Below are positions 23,863 through 35,359 of a stretch of 64,000 bases of DNA, piece after piece. This stretch comes from Diphasiastrum complanatum. Its lineage: Eukaryota; Streptophyta; Lycopodiopsida; Lycopodiales; Lycopodiaceae. Positions within the stretch are counted from its first letter, which is position 1. Each line of letters starts with the position of its first letter. The notes beneath the pieces were generated by a model. That model saw only the letters and a program-made list of their open reading frames with translations, was not told the DNA's origin and did no database searches. The stretch is taken from positions 5,697,246 through 5,761,245 of the forward strand of contig CM055098.1 in assembly GCA_029204225.1 (NCBI GenBank). Direction: 5' to 3'. The position numbers were made by a program, and so were the translations under genes.

Positions 23863-24938
23863 CACTCTTCAACACAATCGTGCTTTTACTTCCTTTTTTC
23901 ATAAAAAGAAATGATATAAGACCACATCTAACCTTGTATACGAGTCAAATTAACACATCGTGAAATAAAAATCTATCATAAAACTGAACAATAAAGACTC
24001 CAATAATGCGATCTTAGATAACATGGATATGCGTAAATTTCTACCTAAGGATTAGAATGGCACGGATCTGTCCTAATACCTAGTATAAATATTGGTAATC
24101 TCTTACTAATTATTCATCATGTCTTTCCTACACAATGTCCCTATACCTTGGTTGTTATGTTATTCATATGTAACAACCATGGAAGCACTTAACCTTACCC
24201 ATCTCTGTGTTACTCTAGACTCTTGGTGAGATACGACTGGTAAGCATGGATATGCTCAGGAATATGGACAGTAATGCATGACATACCTTACACTTTGAGG
24301 GTCACTTGGGTCAGTATGGCATGGATTTGCTCTGACACCAGCACACGTGTCCACACCAGGTCTTCTGGATAATTAAAACTTTAACAGTTAAAACTTTCTC
24401 ATACTCTACTATGTTTAAAACAAACTGATATAGACCAATTGACTGTAAGTTGATCAATATGGCACTCGCTCGGATACGGTGATATAACGGCTTGGCCTAT
24501 TGCTAAAACACTGGTTGTCTGGGAAGATTGGACTATGATTTAAAATGCTATTTAAAGTTGTTAAGTAGTATAACTTCTTTTGGACATGAATAACAACTGT
24601 CGTTCAACCATGACACCTGTCTTCCTCACTAAACTAACTTGAGCGGTTTTGTTTTGTGGGATGGTGGCAGGTACCAGCTGGACGTCTTCAAAGTGATTAT
24701 GCTTTATGGTGCTTTACAGTACTGTATTTTACTTTTCAGCTGTACTTTACCTTGTTGGATTATGAATAAAGGCTTTAAAAGATTTCAGTATTGCTTTGTC
24801 AAGAGGAACTAAGTGCAATCTTGTATTTCTCTCTATGCACCCTGGTGGTGTAAATCCGACTATTCCTTGGTTGGGATAGTGCTAAAATCTATATCTTTTA
24901 TCTAATTCATAAGCTAACAAAGGTCTGTTATCTGCTGT

Positions 24939-27900
24939 ATGAAAAAGGCCATTGAGATGCATAATTTTATCATTAACACTGATAGGACTACTTGTTCTTC
25001 TGCTAGACCTGAGGATACGATTCTTTGCTTGATTGACCTATTTGAAACTCTTGACTGGGTAAAGATTTATCTTGAGTTTGTTAAGAAGAAACAACCTTTA
25101 AGCCTTGTGAAAAATCTTTATAGGTGTTTTAATGATTTTGTTGAAAAGTTCGAAGAAGAGAAAAAGTTCTGCAATTCGCATATTAGAAAAGTATTCATGT
25201 GTTTGGAAAATGAAAATGGTATTGCTCCTACTGTTACTACCCCTTCTACTTCTGATGCTCCTTTATCTCTGCACCCTCTTGTTTTTACTGATGACCTTGA
25301 CGAAGACAGTTCCTCTCAACTTGAGATCTTTTCCCAAGACATTCGCAATATTGGTGACCTTTCCTCCTATGATTTCTGCCAATCCAAAAGTTGCCAAGTC
25401 CCTTTCGTTCCTGCTAGATTCATTTGAGTACAAATCTACTCTCACGTCTTACAAACTCTGGAGTCTCCCTTCTGTTAATTTCCTTGCACCTATTCCTATT
25501 GACCTTTGGATTATGCTGACTCATCTGACAGAAAAAAATATACAAGTCTGCAAATTGGCCGCACTACATAAGAATTCTTCACTTGAGACCCTTGTTTCTT
25601 TTGATACCATTATTCCCATGAACAAATGCAAACCGTCTCGATGCCCCTCTGAGCAAACTTGGGCCAGAACCAGATGACACTTTGATATTGGCTTCAATAG
25701 AATGAACCTACACCAAGCCATAATTTGGGACTGGAAAAGACCTTTTTTCAAATGTAGATGTGGTGAAAAATGCAAAAATAACTCTTCCATTATCTGGTTT
25801 GGCCATGTTATCTAGTTCATTATGAATAATCTTGCCAAGTTTTTCCCTGGTGCCTTCCTTCAAAACCAGATTAATGCTTTCTTCATGTGTTCAAACACAC
25901 CTGCTAGGGATGTAGTGAAATCGCATATTACTTTTCTCTTTATCCGCCAATATATGACTGATGCTTCCATTGAACTTGTTAAAGACTCCTCCGCCAAACT
26001 GCTTGCACCCTTGGGAGATGCCGAAAATATTTGAGAAATAGAGCATCTTCTTAAATGGTCTAGCTTTTCCACCCTCCAAGACAAGTACTTCCAGAACTCA
26101 AACAAAAGGACAAGCTCTTTCAATCTTAACAATCTGAATTCAGTTATCTCTGGATTAGGAATAGGAAAGAAAAAGCGATTTTCAGATTTCAAAGGGAAGG
26201 AAGGACAAAGCAGTGGCAATAGAGATGACTTACCAATCAAGAAACTGAATTTTTATAGATCCTAATCGATGTGCAGGACAAAGAAGGGACTGTTAGAAGG
26301 CAAATCAACATTTCAGCAATCGGACGTCTCTAATTTTCCACCATTAGTGACACAGGGAGACTTTATGCATTTATGTTACCGTAATAGAGTTTTTGGGTCT
26401 ATCCATGTGAAGCACTTTCACGCTCACATTTTATGCAAACTTTTTGGTATTGTAGATGAACTTTTTCATGATATTACTTTCATCTGGTCTTACCTACCAA
26501 GTCTTAAATGTGAATGGTACTTTCCTTATGATGTTTTTTTGCCAATTTGATATAGATAACCTTCATTCATGTCAATGTCACTCTTTTAATCGTTTCAAAA
26601 AATTTATCTTGGAAAAATTCGGCCATGTTGTTTGCACAGACTGCAGTATTGTTAGGAGTTCTCTCTTACGAAAATCTTTAGAAAAAGGCCTAAACCATAT
26701 AATTCTAAGACAAGCTAATGTGTTTGAAGTTGCTTCGGAACTCTACGATGGGTGGTTTAAACTTATGGGACTCCTACCTTCTTATACTTTTGTGGATAAT
26801 ACTACTAAAAAGGAGCATGCCACTTTTTGCAAAAATATAACATTGAGTTATATTAGAAAGGGTAAATGGATTCATGGAAATACTGAATTTTTTTCTAAAA
26901 GCAGGATTGCCAAGGACGAGCTGCAATGGCTTACCAACTCTCTTTACATTAATGGTATTGATAAAGCACAACATAACCCCTACTTTATGTGTAAATTCTT
27001 TGCACAAAAATTGGCCATGAAAAGACTCAACAGTCCAGATTTTACTCCTGTTCCCAATAATCAATCTAACTTTGTCGAGGATTCCCTATCATACATAACG
27101 GACATTACTACTTACTCTCTACCAAATATCTTCTAGGGGAATAATTCCTTACCTTACCTTCTCTGCACCTTTAAAGCCCACAAAGGCTCACTCTGATGGA
27201 TTACCAATGCTCACGATTGCTGCTTTACCAAGCTGGCCAAATTTCTCACAGGAGCTCTGGGTATGCTGTCACCATTCCTCATGGAAGGTGCATGCCTTAA
27301 GGCTAATACATACAAGAGTATCCTAAGAGCAGATACGATTTTACACTGGCAATGTGAGTCTTCTATGGATTTCTATCTAAATCTACCTTCACTGATTACC
27401 ATTATATGGGTTGTGGATATCTCAAAATGCTACAAGAATATACCTTTAGATGGCCCGGAAGGACTAAAAACAATTATGAAAAAGGCAATAAAATATGCCT
27501 TTAAACATTCCAGACATGATCTTATTTATTATAAATGGAATCACTTACGCGAAGTGTTCAAATGGTCATGGGATAAAACACAAGCACAAGAATGGCATAC
27601 TCTTGATCAATGGAACGATCTCTTGATTGATAATTGTATTGTCAGACTAGGGAACAAAACCTGGAGACAAGTATGTGGTATTCCTATGGGTTTTTCTTGC
27701 TCACCTTGGTATTTATCCTTCTTTGAAGCACAATTTATAAAGAGACTTGCTAAATTGGGCCTCACCTCTTTCATGAATGATTTTCGACACTCTTTCTGAT
27801 ATATTGATGATATATGCTTCATCCATAACCCTAATATCAAGCTCGTTATGGATAAAACACAGATGAGAACTCCTGAGAACCCATTTTGGATTTATCTTTT

Positions 27901-28228
27901 GGACTTTATAGAAATAGAAAGAAAAATGTCGGAAGGTAACAAGACCAACTTTCTAAATATATCTATTGCCTTTGATCCAAACTCCAGCCTTGTATGCCTC
28001 TCAAAATTTGATAAAAGAAGAGAACTACCCTTTCAGTATTTACAATATATACATATGGGTTCAAATAGATCGATCTATAATTCATATAAGGTTATTGTTT
28101 CACAGGTCATTGCTGCAATATTGTACTGTTGTAACAAACAAGAGACGTTTATTAATGAGACTAGAATTTTGGTTCACGCTTTTCAAAAAAATGGATTTAT
28201 GAAAGATAAACTGTCTTATTATCAATAA
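24939..28228 (+). pseudogene. Penelope-like reverse transcriptase polyprotein, decayed
   Basis: About 1,090 codons. The N-terminal part (24939-26250) is unrecognised, with a Ser/Asp-rich linker and FKCRCGEKC. From 26540: CQCHSF, EKFGHVVCTD, EKGLNHIIL, then ARxKxHK-like RT entry (TFKAHKGSL, 27170), motif A VDISKCYKNIP (27413), motif B CGIPMGFSCSPW (27677), motif C YIDDICFI (27800), NPFWIY, TNFLNISIAF, KRRELPF and the C-terminal NSYKVIVSQV block. One frame runs from 26540 to 28228 with stops at 27134 (TAG), 27194 (TGA) and 27797 (TGA). The two TGA codons fall where Arg is expected, fitting CGA decay. Frameshifts lie near 25340-25400 and in the T-run at 26532-26538. The RT is Penelope-like; a relation to cellular rvt genes cannot be excluded. 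Confidence 0.75.
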
Positions 28229-28297
28229 TTTACTTATCTCTGAGTCTTTCCCTGGTTTGTCCTACACTTTACCACATAATATTGATTGTCTTCTGGT

Positions 28298-28334
28298 GGG
28301 CAGTTAGCTATCCCTTACGGGGAGCTAACTGCCC
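28298..28334 (+). other. Perfect 12-bp hairpin after RT (copy 2)
   Basis: GGGCAGTTAGCT (28298-28309) pairs perfectly with AGCTAACTGCCC (28323-28334) across a 13-base loop. It lies 70 bases after the RT stop, at the boundary of the conserved 3' tail. Confidence 0.8.
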
Positions 28335-28369
28335 CCGAAGGGATTCACTAACTGCAGGTCGGTTGGTAG

Positions 28370-28495
<126 letters not shown>

Positions 28496-29219
28496 GGATG
28501 CTCCTTCGTCTAGTTTCACCCTGCTTCGCTAACAGACACGTGGACAACTACAGACATATCGCTTCTCCAAGCTTACAAGGTCTTTTTAAACATCCTACAC
28601 TTTCACAAAATGAAGTTTTGCTCTTAACTTAGTGGGTCTCCCACTTAAAAACTAATAATAGTACTTATAAGACTTTTTAAATTCAAATTCCCAATTTGGA
28701 GGGAAATTGATTTTTTCTCTCCCACTCACACCTTCCAAGATGCTAACCAGCTTGACACTATAAGATCATGCTTTCTCGACACTTTCTCTCTACAACACCA
28801 GAGAAGAGTTCTTTCTTCTATCATATGTTGAAAGTGTGCCCTACCAGTTCATGGATCAACGATATTCTAGCATACGGTATGCATCTATCTCTCTTTTGCT
28901 TGGCTCTCTTAACGCTTTACTCTCGCAATGATGATGCTTTGATAATCTCCAGCTACTGTTTATGTTTGCTTATCACACGAAAGAGCAAAAAGTGCTTTCG
29001 TAGGATTAAGAAATATGGAAGTCATATGGACATCACTCTTTAAGTATGAAAACACGTCCATCCTGTCTCAATAGGCAACGATGGACATTTCCTTTCATTT
29101 GGCAACCTTTCATGAGACCATATGACAATGATGGTCTGATGGCCACCTTTTCAACCATAGAAAAACTTGTTTAGGCTTTGTTTGACAGCGATGGAAGGGT
29201 GCCTTCACCCACTTGTATG

Positions 29220-29460
29220 ATGATCACTTTTTGATACAAAAGTTGGTTGATGTCCAAGCGATGGACAACTGACTCTTCATCTTGATAAATATGAATAAAT
29301 AATGAGATCGTTGTCCAGCGATGCAACTGACTCTTCATCTTGATAAATATGAATGAATAATGAGGTAGATGTCCAACGATGTGAATAGCTGACTCTTCAT
29401 CTTGATAAATATGAGTGAATAATGAATAATGAGGTATGTTGTCCAGCGATGGACACTATG
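29220..29460 (+). repeat. Tandem repeats with AGCGATG hairpins (copy 2)
   Basis: Counterpart of 22965-23200: units with CTCTTCATCTTGATAAATAT and GTCCAGCGATG sites. TGTCCA-GCGA-TGGACA at 29440-29455 is a perfect 6-bp stem closed by a GNRA-type loop. Confidence 0.8.
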
Positions 29461-29505
29461 ACCTCTTTTGGCACTTGCTTGCTTACCATATTGCACACAA
29501 AGCAT

Positions 29506-29539
29506 CCTATTGTCCAGCGATGGATCGCTGGACAATAGG
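29506..29539. repeat. Perfect 34-bp palindrome
   Basis: CCTATTGTCCAGCGAT (29506-29521), two bases GG, then its exact reverse complement (29524-29539). Copy 1 has only a single, diverged arm at the equivalent place (near 23255), so the palindrome arose in copy 2. Confidence 0.9.
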
Positions 29540-30224
29540 ATCATTTACTCTTCATTCACTAATAGCTCATGACTATCAATGGCTCACTGTCCACCAGCGA
29601 TGAACTACAAACTCTTACTAGTGTGTTTGATACTCTTTACATAAGTATCCTCTTCTATCCAGTGGTGGATGGATGGATACGGTAAAGCTCAATTCTTGTG
29701 GTAGAATGACTCTCTTAAAAGTTTTTGTATATCTTTGGTCTTATAGTACTAAATTGATAATTTCTTATAATGTAGCATCATCATACTGCTCCGGCTTCTC
29801 CTTTGTACGTTTCGGTTCACATCTGAACCAAAACGCCAGCTTCAGGTACACTTTTATAGAGTAAGTAAACTCTTTGCAGCTTCAGGAAGCATGGTATGTT
29901 CAGTTCTGTACTTCCTTAAGACATAGCACTCTTCTACACAATCGTGCTTTTACTTTCTTTTTTTGAAAAAAGAAATGATATAAGACCACATCTAACCTTG
30001 TATACGAGTCAAATTAACACACCGTGAAATAAAACCCAATCATAAAACTGAACAATAATGGCTCCAATAATGCGATCTTAGACAACATGGATATGCGTAA
30101 GAGTTGTGATTTCTACCTAAGGATTAGAATGGCACGGATCTGTCCTAATACCTAGTATAAACATTGGTAATCTCTTACTATTTATTAATCACGTCTTTCC
30201 TACACAGTGTCCCTATACCATGGT

Positions 30225-31044
30225 TGTGAGAAATTGGCAAAAATCTAGCTTGGTATTTTTTAGGATAGAAGTTTGTAAGTGAATCTCACATGTGTGGAGG
30301 ATGTTCCCACGTGTGGAGAATTGTAAAGTAAATCAAAATGTTTGATATAGGGGTCTCATAGAATTTCATAGTCAAGCATTTAGGTGTAGGATGTTGATAG
30401 GGTCAAATTTGGCATAGATGGCAAATTATCCATTTCCACTTGTAATGCCAATATTGAGCCAAAATAGAGCCAAACTTGTGCCAATTAGAGTGTAGACAAG
30501 TGTCATGCTTTTGTTTGATGAAGCTTAAGAGGTCCAATAGGATTTAGAGGTGGAACCTTGTGAGGTCCAATAGAAAATTGAGGTGTGCTTGAATATAGTC
30601 CAATAGAATTTAGAGGTGCATGGATCAATGGTCCAATAGGATTAAGAGGTGGAGAAGTGTGATCCAATCATAGTTAAGCATAGTGGTAGCTCATGAATCT
30701 ATTAGTATCATTGTACTCCTCCTTTTGGATCTAATTGATTTTGAGATTGAGTGGATTTTGAGTGTCATTGAATTTCTAGCTTTCTCTCTCTACCCGAGAG
30801 CTCTTGATGGTTTTTCTCTCTCTACCCAAGGAGAGCAGCTTGTTTTTATTTAGAATACTTTTGGAACACTTCCCACACGTGTGAGTGAGAGTTGGAAGTG
30901 ATTGAATGCATGTAGTAGTGTGTTTTTGCCATAGAATCAAAGATAGATCTTGAATCTCAATCTAGTCTTGATCTTGGTGCATCTACACACCTTAGGAGAT
31001 CACAAGTACATGTAGTGGACAATCCACACGTGTGAAATTCAACA
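30225..31044. mobile_element. Solo LTR with perfect 5-bp target duplication
   Basis: Begins TGTGAGAAATTGG, ends GTGAAATTCAACA, flanked by ATGGT at 30220-30224 and 31045-31049. The empty site is visible in copy 1 of the surrounding element (near 24150), which confirms an insertion of 820 bases plus 5. Same family as 4458-5278. Confidence 0.92.
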
Positions 31045-31588
31045 ATGGTTGTTATGTTATTCATATGTAACAACCATGGAAGCACTTAGCCTTACCCGTC
31101 TCTGTGTTACTCTACTCTCTTGGTGAGATATGACTGGAAAGCATGGATATGCTCAGGAGCATGGATTTGCTTTGACACCAGCACACGTGTCCACACCAGG
31201 TCTTCTAGCTAATTAAAACTTTAACGGTTAAAACTTTTTCATACTCTACTATGTTGAAAACGAACTGATATGGACCAATTGATCATAAGCTGATCAATAT
31301 GGCACTCACCCTGATACGATGATATAACGGCTTGGACTATCGCTAAAACACTGGTTGTCTGGAAAGATTGGACTATGATTTAAAATGCTATTTAAAGCTG
31401 TTAAGTAGTATAACTTCTTTTGGACATGAATAACAATTGTCGTTCAGCCATGACACTTGTCTTCCTCACTAAAATAACCTGAGTGGTTGTATTTTACTTT
31501 TCAGTTGTACTTTACCTTGTTGGATTATGAATAAAGGCTTTAAAAGATTTCAGTCTTGCTTTGTCAAGAGGAACTAAGTGCAGTCTTG

Positions 31589-31718
<130 letters not shown>

Positions 31719-32542
31719 GATACTCAATGTTACTCATTTATGACTCGTCGATTTATTTGCACTTTGTTGGGTTGTCTTTAAGTCATCTAGAACCATGTGA
31801 CTTGTATGCTAAAAAAATGGTTTGGTTTTAAATTCAAAAACTCCTCAATGGACTCTACCTCCATTTTCAACAGTCAAGATAATTCCTATCATATCGTACA
31901 GATGAGATCGCTTACCTCTTTCACAAGGCTTGTACGTGGAAGAGAAAGACAAATAGTATAAAGACGGGTGCCACTTCAACAACCCTACCACACTTCCTCC
32001 TTCTCCTCCTCCTCTTTATACTGGCTTACACTCAGTAGCGCCCATCTACGATCAAATGTTCAGCATCATCACCCACTATGGTAAGCTATACTTCTTCATG
32101 CATTGCATACTGGTTGATATCTTGATGATGTGATTACTATTTTTACTCAGAAAAAAGATGTAAGGAGGATGTTGGATTGCAATCCACCATTACCTTAGTA
32201 CGGCTTTTCATTATGATGTATAACACACTCTTTTGCCAAAAGTCCAAAGGTTATCAATCATGATTTACTGCTCTTTAGATAATGATTCATCTACTCGCAT
32301 ATGGCGGTTGGTCTTGTATATAATGGACAACATTTTTTGAGTAAACTTTTTTGCTTGTTGATGGATGTGCACTGACAATGCTCTTATATCTCATATGTCC
32401 GCGAACAGAAGCCATAACCAATGCATTGCTTGTTGTTTGAAGGATCACACATACCCTTGCTAGGACAACGATGAGTGTGTTTCATAAAGATAGAATGATT
32501 GTATGCATTAACAATCAGGCACTTGTAACAAATACTTGACCT

Positions 32543-32566
32543 CCATCGCTGCCTGGGCAGTGATGG
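32543..32566. other. 11-bp hairpin with CATCGCTGCC stem
   Basis: CCATCGCTGCC, loop TG, GGCAGTGATGG. One G-T pair, otherwise complete. It contains the same CATCGCTG/CAGxGATG core as the hairpins of the PLE tails. Confidence 0.7.
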
Positions 32567-33259
32567 AAACACCATAAAGTGGGTAACAAATCATCTTTTC
32601 AACAAAAGTAGGTGAACCATCGCTGATAAACATTGGCAATCTGAATGTGATAACAATCATCTCTTTGTTTATGGTTTGTGAGAAGTAGAATACGAACAAT
32701 GATATGCAAAGTTATGTGTCTTTTTCTCCACAACGGTTTCTAGATTGCAAAATCACATCTCGATTCCATTTTTCAGATTTAGAATATGCCCTCATATAGG
32801 TATGTGTATAGCAAGTATCTTCATGAAGAGACTAAATGATAATATATGTGCGATTACATGCTCTCTTTATTAGTTATGAGCAGATGCTTCGTTTCAAATA
32901 TAAATATATGATAATTGGCATTGCTTTTGCTACTACCACCATTATGGTAAAAACTAGAATCAAACCTACTTTTTATCACTCTTCGAAGCAAATGTCTCTC
33001 GTAACAAATATGACCTCACATGATTCATTTGTGACATCTATTCAGGTTAGTGTTGCAAAACTTTATTTGGTTTACAATGCAATGATGGTGTATACACAAA
33101 GAGTAGTGTACAAGGATGAATGGTGGTAAGACTAGTCTCAATCGTTCTTCAAAGTAAACTTGCTTAGATAACTAAGGCTATACACATGATGAGTTTTCAG
33201 TTTTTTTCCCATTAATAAAGGCTGAAATCGATAACACAAGTATTGATAACCTAGGCTCC

Positions 33260-33334
33260 CTTAATGCACATGGATTTGTGCAAGCAATCGCTGCACTTGT
33301 AGGGATTGATATGGCATGGATTTGCCATAATCCC
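33260..33334 (+). other. Two adjacent TGGATT-loop hairpins
   Basis: First: CTT, aat, GCACA, loop TGGATT, TGTGC, AAG (33260-33284). Second: GGGATT, gat, ATGGCA, loop TGGATT, TGCCAT, AATCCC (33302-33334). Both have an outer stem, a three-base 5' bulge, an inner stem and the same hexaloop, but different stem sequences. Further members lie in the PLE tail at 24049-24080, 24237-24259 and 24308-24339, and at 52073-52112. Confidence 0.65.
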
Positions 33335-33890
33335 GCTGCAAGTGTTAGGGTAAAATACTTGGCAGAATATAACTATACGTAGGTATTGTCTTATGTTTTC
33401 TAAGACACGATTGGTATTAAAAATGAATGAAACATAGCGATAGCTGGCGGACTCTTGGATGTTAGCACGAGAATCTTCTATGTCTACACACGAATCTACA
33501 ATCTTAGCACTGGCATCTTCCTCGTCTACTTCCCTGTTAGCGCCTATTCTTTCTTTGTTAGCAGCGATTCAGAGTCGAAGCATGAGGAGTTGTAGTTCTT
33601 AGTGTAAAATCATCATTTGATCCTTCATCTTCTTCCCTCATTGCATCTTCCATAGTTTCATGCAATGTCCTTTCAACCCTCATCAGATGCTTCTATGTAG
33701 TCCCACTAGGAACCACATTGGCAAATGGCCAAACAAATCCTATAGTATCTGAAGGGTACCAAGAATATGGGATTAACCTACAGAACTGAAAACGAATAAG
33801 AAGGATTCGAGCTGCATCACTATAGTGGTGCGAGCTGGACGAGCTGCAAAGACGACAACAAGTCCACTATTGGAGGATGTACAATAGCGT

Positions 33891-34110
33891 GTGGAGTTGC
33901 AATCAGCTGGATATGCAAAAACCTTGGTGGCTCAATCCTCTTGCAAAGCTAAATATGTCGCAGCTTCGAAGGTGGTGAATGAGGTAGTGTGGTTGCAGAT
34001 GATGTTGGAGGCAATCAGGATATCACAAGAAGGGCCAAGCATGATGATGATGGACTCTCAAAGTGCCATCTATCTGTCCCAAGATCCTGTCTTCCATTCA
34101 AAGTCGATCC
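33891..34110 (+). pseudogene. copia RNase H fragment
   Basis: The translation has SAGYAKTLVAQSSCKAKYVAAS, WLQMMLEAI and MDSQSAIYLSQDPVFHSKS, the middle of copia RNase H (AxSSxEAEYxAxxxAxxExxWL...CDNQSAIxLxxNPVxHxRTKHI). It stops exactly where a 0.5-kb repeat begins (34108). The rest of the element is gone. Confidence 0.75.
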
Positions 34111-34610
34111 TTGATTGACAATGGTAGCTCATCTTGGATATAGGTTTTGTCAGGAACTCAATTTCCTACTTTCCACAGACCGTTTCAGTTCTTTCTTTAT
34201 TATTGCAGACTGCAGATTATTATTAATATATTCTATAGAAACATCAGGGAACTAAACTAAATCTACTCCTACTTGAATCACAGAATCAACACAACATTCC
34301 CTAAACTAAAATCACAGAACCTACAAAGTGCTTCCTACAACTCTCACTCAACAGTTGTAAGGAGAACTCCTCAGGAAGCCAAACATCGGGCAACATCGGA
34401 AATCAATGAATTGGTAGATTAATCTCCAAGTCCTACACATCTACCTGATACTAACACAAATGGGAATCCTACAGAGTGCTTCTTACAACTGTCACTCAAC
34501 AGTTGTAAGAAGAACTCCTCAGGGAGCCGATAACTAAGAAGCATCTGAACTAAGTAGAATAATGGATCAGCCTCCAAGCCCTGCACATCTACCTGATACT
34601 AATCCCAAAC
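34108..34610. repeat. 0.5-kb direct repeat, copy A (LTR-like)
   Basis: Shares about 300 bases at high identity with 39791-40205, both starting TCCTTGATTGACAATGGTAG. The unit contains its own internal duplication of about 150 bases around ACTCAACAGTTGTAAG and ACATCTACCTGATACTAA. It could be an LTR pair bounding 34.1-40.2 kb. I find no PBS, polypurine tract or target duplication. Confidence 0.6.
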
Positions 34611-34724
34611 AATCCTTAAAAGAGAAATCAACAAGAAACACATTCATACATCAGTTTCCAAACTATATACATGAAGATGGAGCATGGAAAGAAACACAAG
34701 TAGTAGAATTTTCAATTTAAGGAA

Positions 34725-35107
34725 CAACAATATTTCAGTACATAACACATGCTATGGAACTCATGGTGGAGGCCTCTATCTATAACCACGAGTTGTAGAA
34801 CCCAATTGTATCATAATTTGGAGTCCACCTCTTGCAATTGAGTGAACCCCAATATATAATGATCTGAATTCCACCTCTTACGCGACAATAGGAGGCCTCT
34901 TTATTAAAAACATAACTCAAGTTGAGAGAGTCTAAATTACTAGCTCCCACATGGCTATCCATCTTTCCGGATTTACCCTGAGGTTCACAGAATATTCATT
35001 TAGCCTAGCACTAATAATTCTCGTGCTCTCAAACTCGGCTCTCAACTTCATCTCTGCTGGAAAATCCTTTTTGAATGATGAGACACTGCATCGACACGTC
35101 AGGGGCA
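34725..35107 (-). repeat. Duplicated 3' end of an unrecognised gene (copy A)
   Basis: Nearly identical to 51610-51994. On the minus strand both copies read into a short coding end that contains MKLRAEFESTRIISARLNEY and ERWIAMWELVI before a stop, then a 3'-UTR-like stretch with AATAAAG. It therefore looks like the last exon and 3' UTR of some gene, or an element made from one, copied to two places. Confidence 0.5.
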
Positions 35108-35359
35108 TTTATCCTCCCCCTATAGTGTTGCAGGTCTCACTACAATGCATCATCTTTGACGCTTGATTCTTGGAAAGGCATGGATCAGCATTTGCCTGCG
35201 TAAAATCAAGAACTTATTTGTTGATATTGTCGCGCTTCTCGGCAACACTTCAAAGTCACAGCAAATTATCAGAATAGCATTGTGTAACTGAGAGCCTCTT
35301 GCTTGTTCTTTTCAACTTTCTTTTTGTCAAGAGACTTCTCGTAGCTTATCTCCTTTCCG

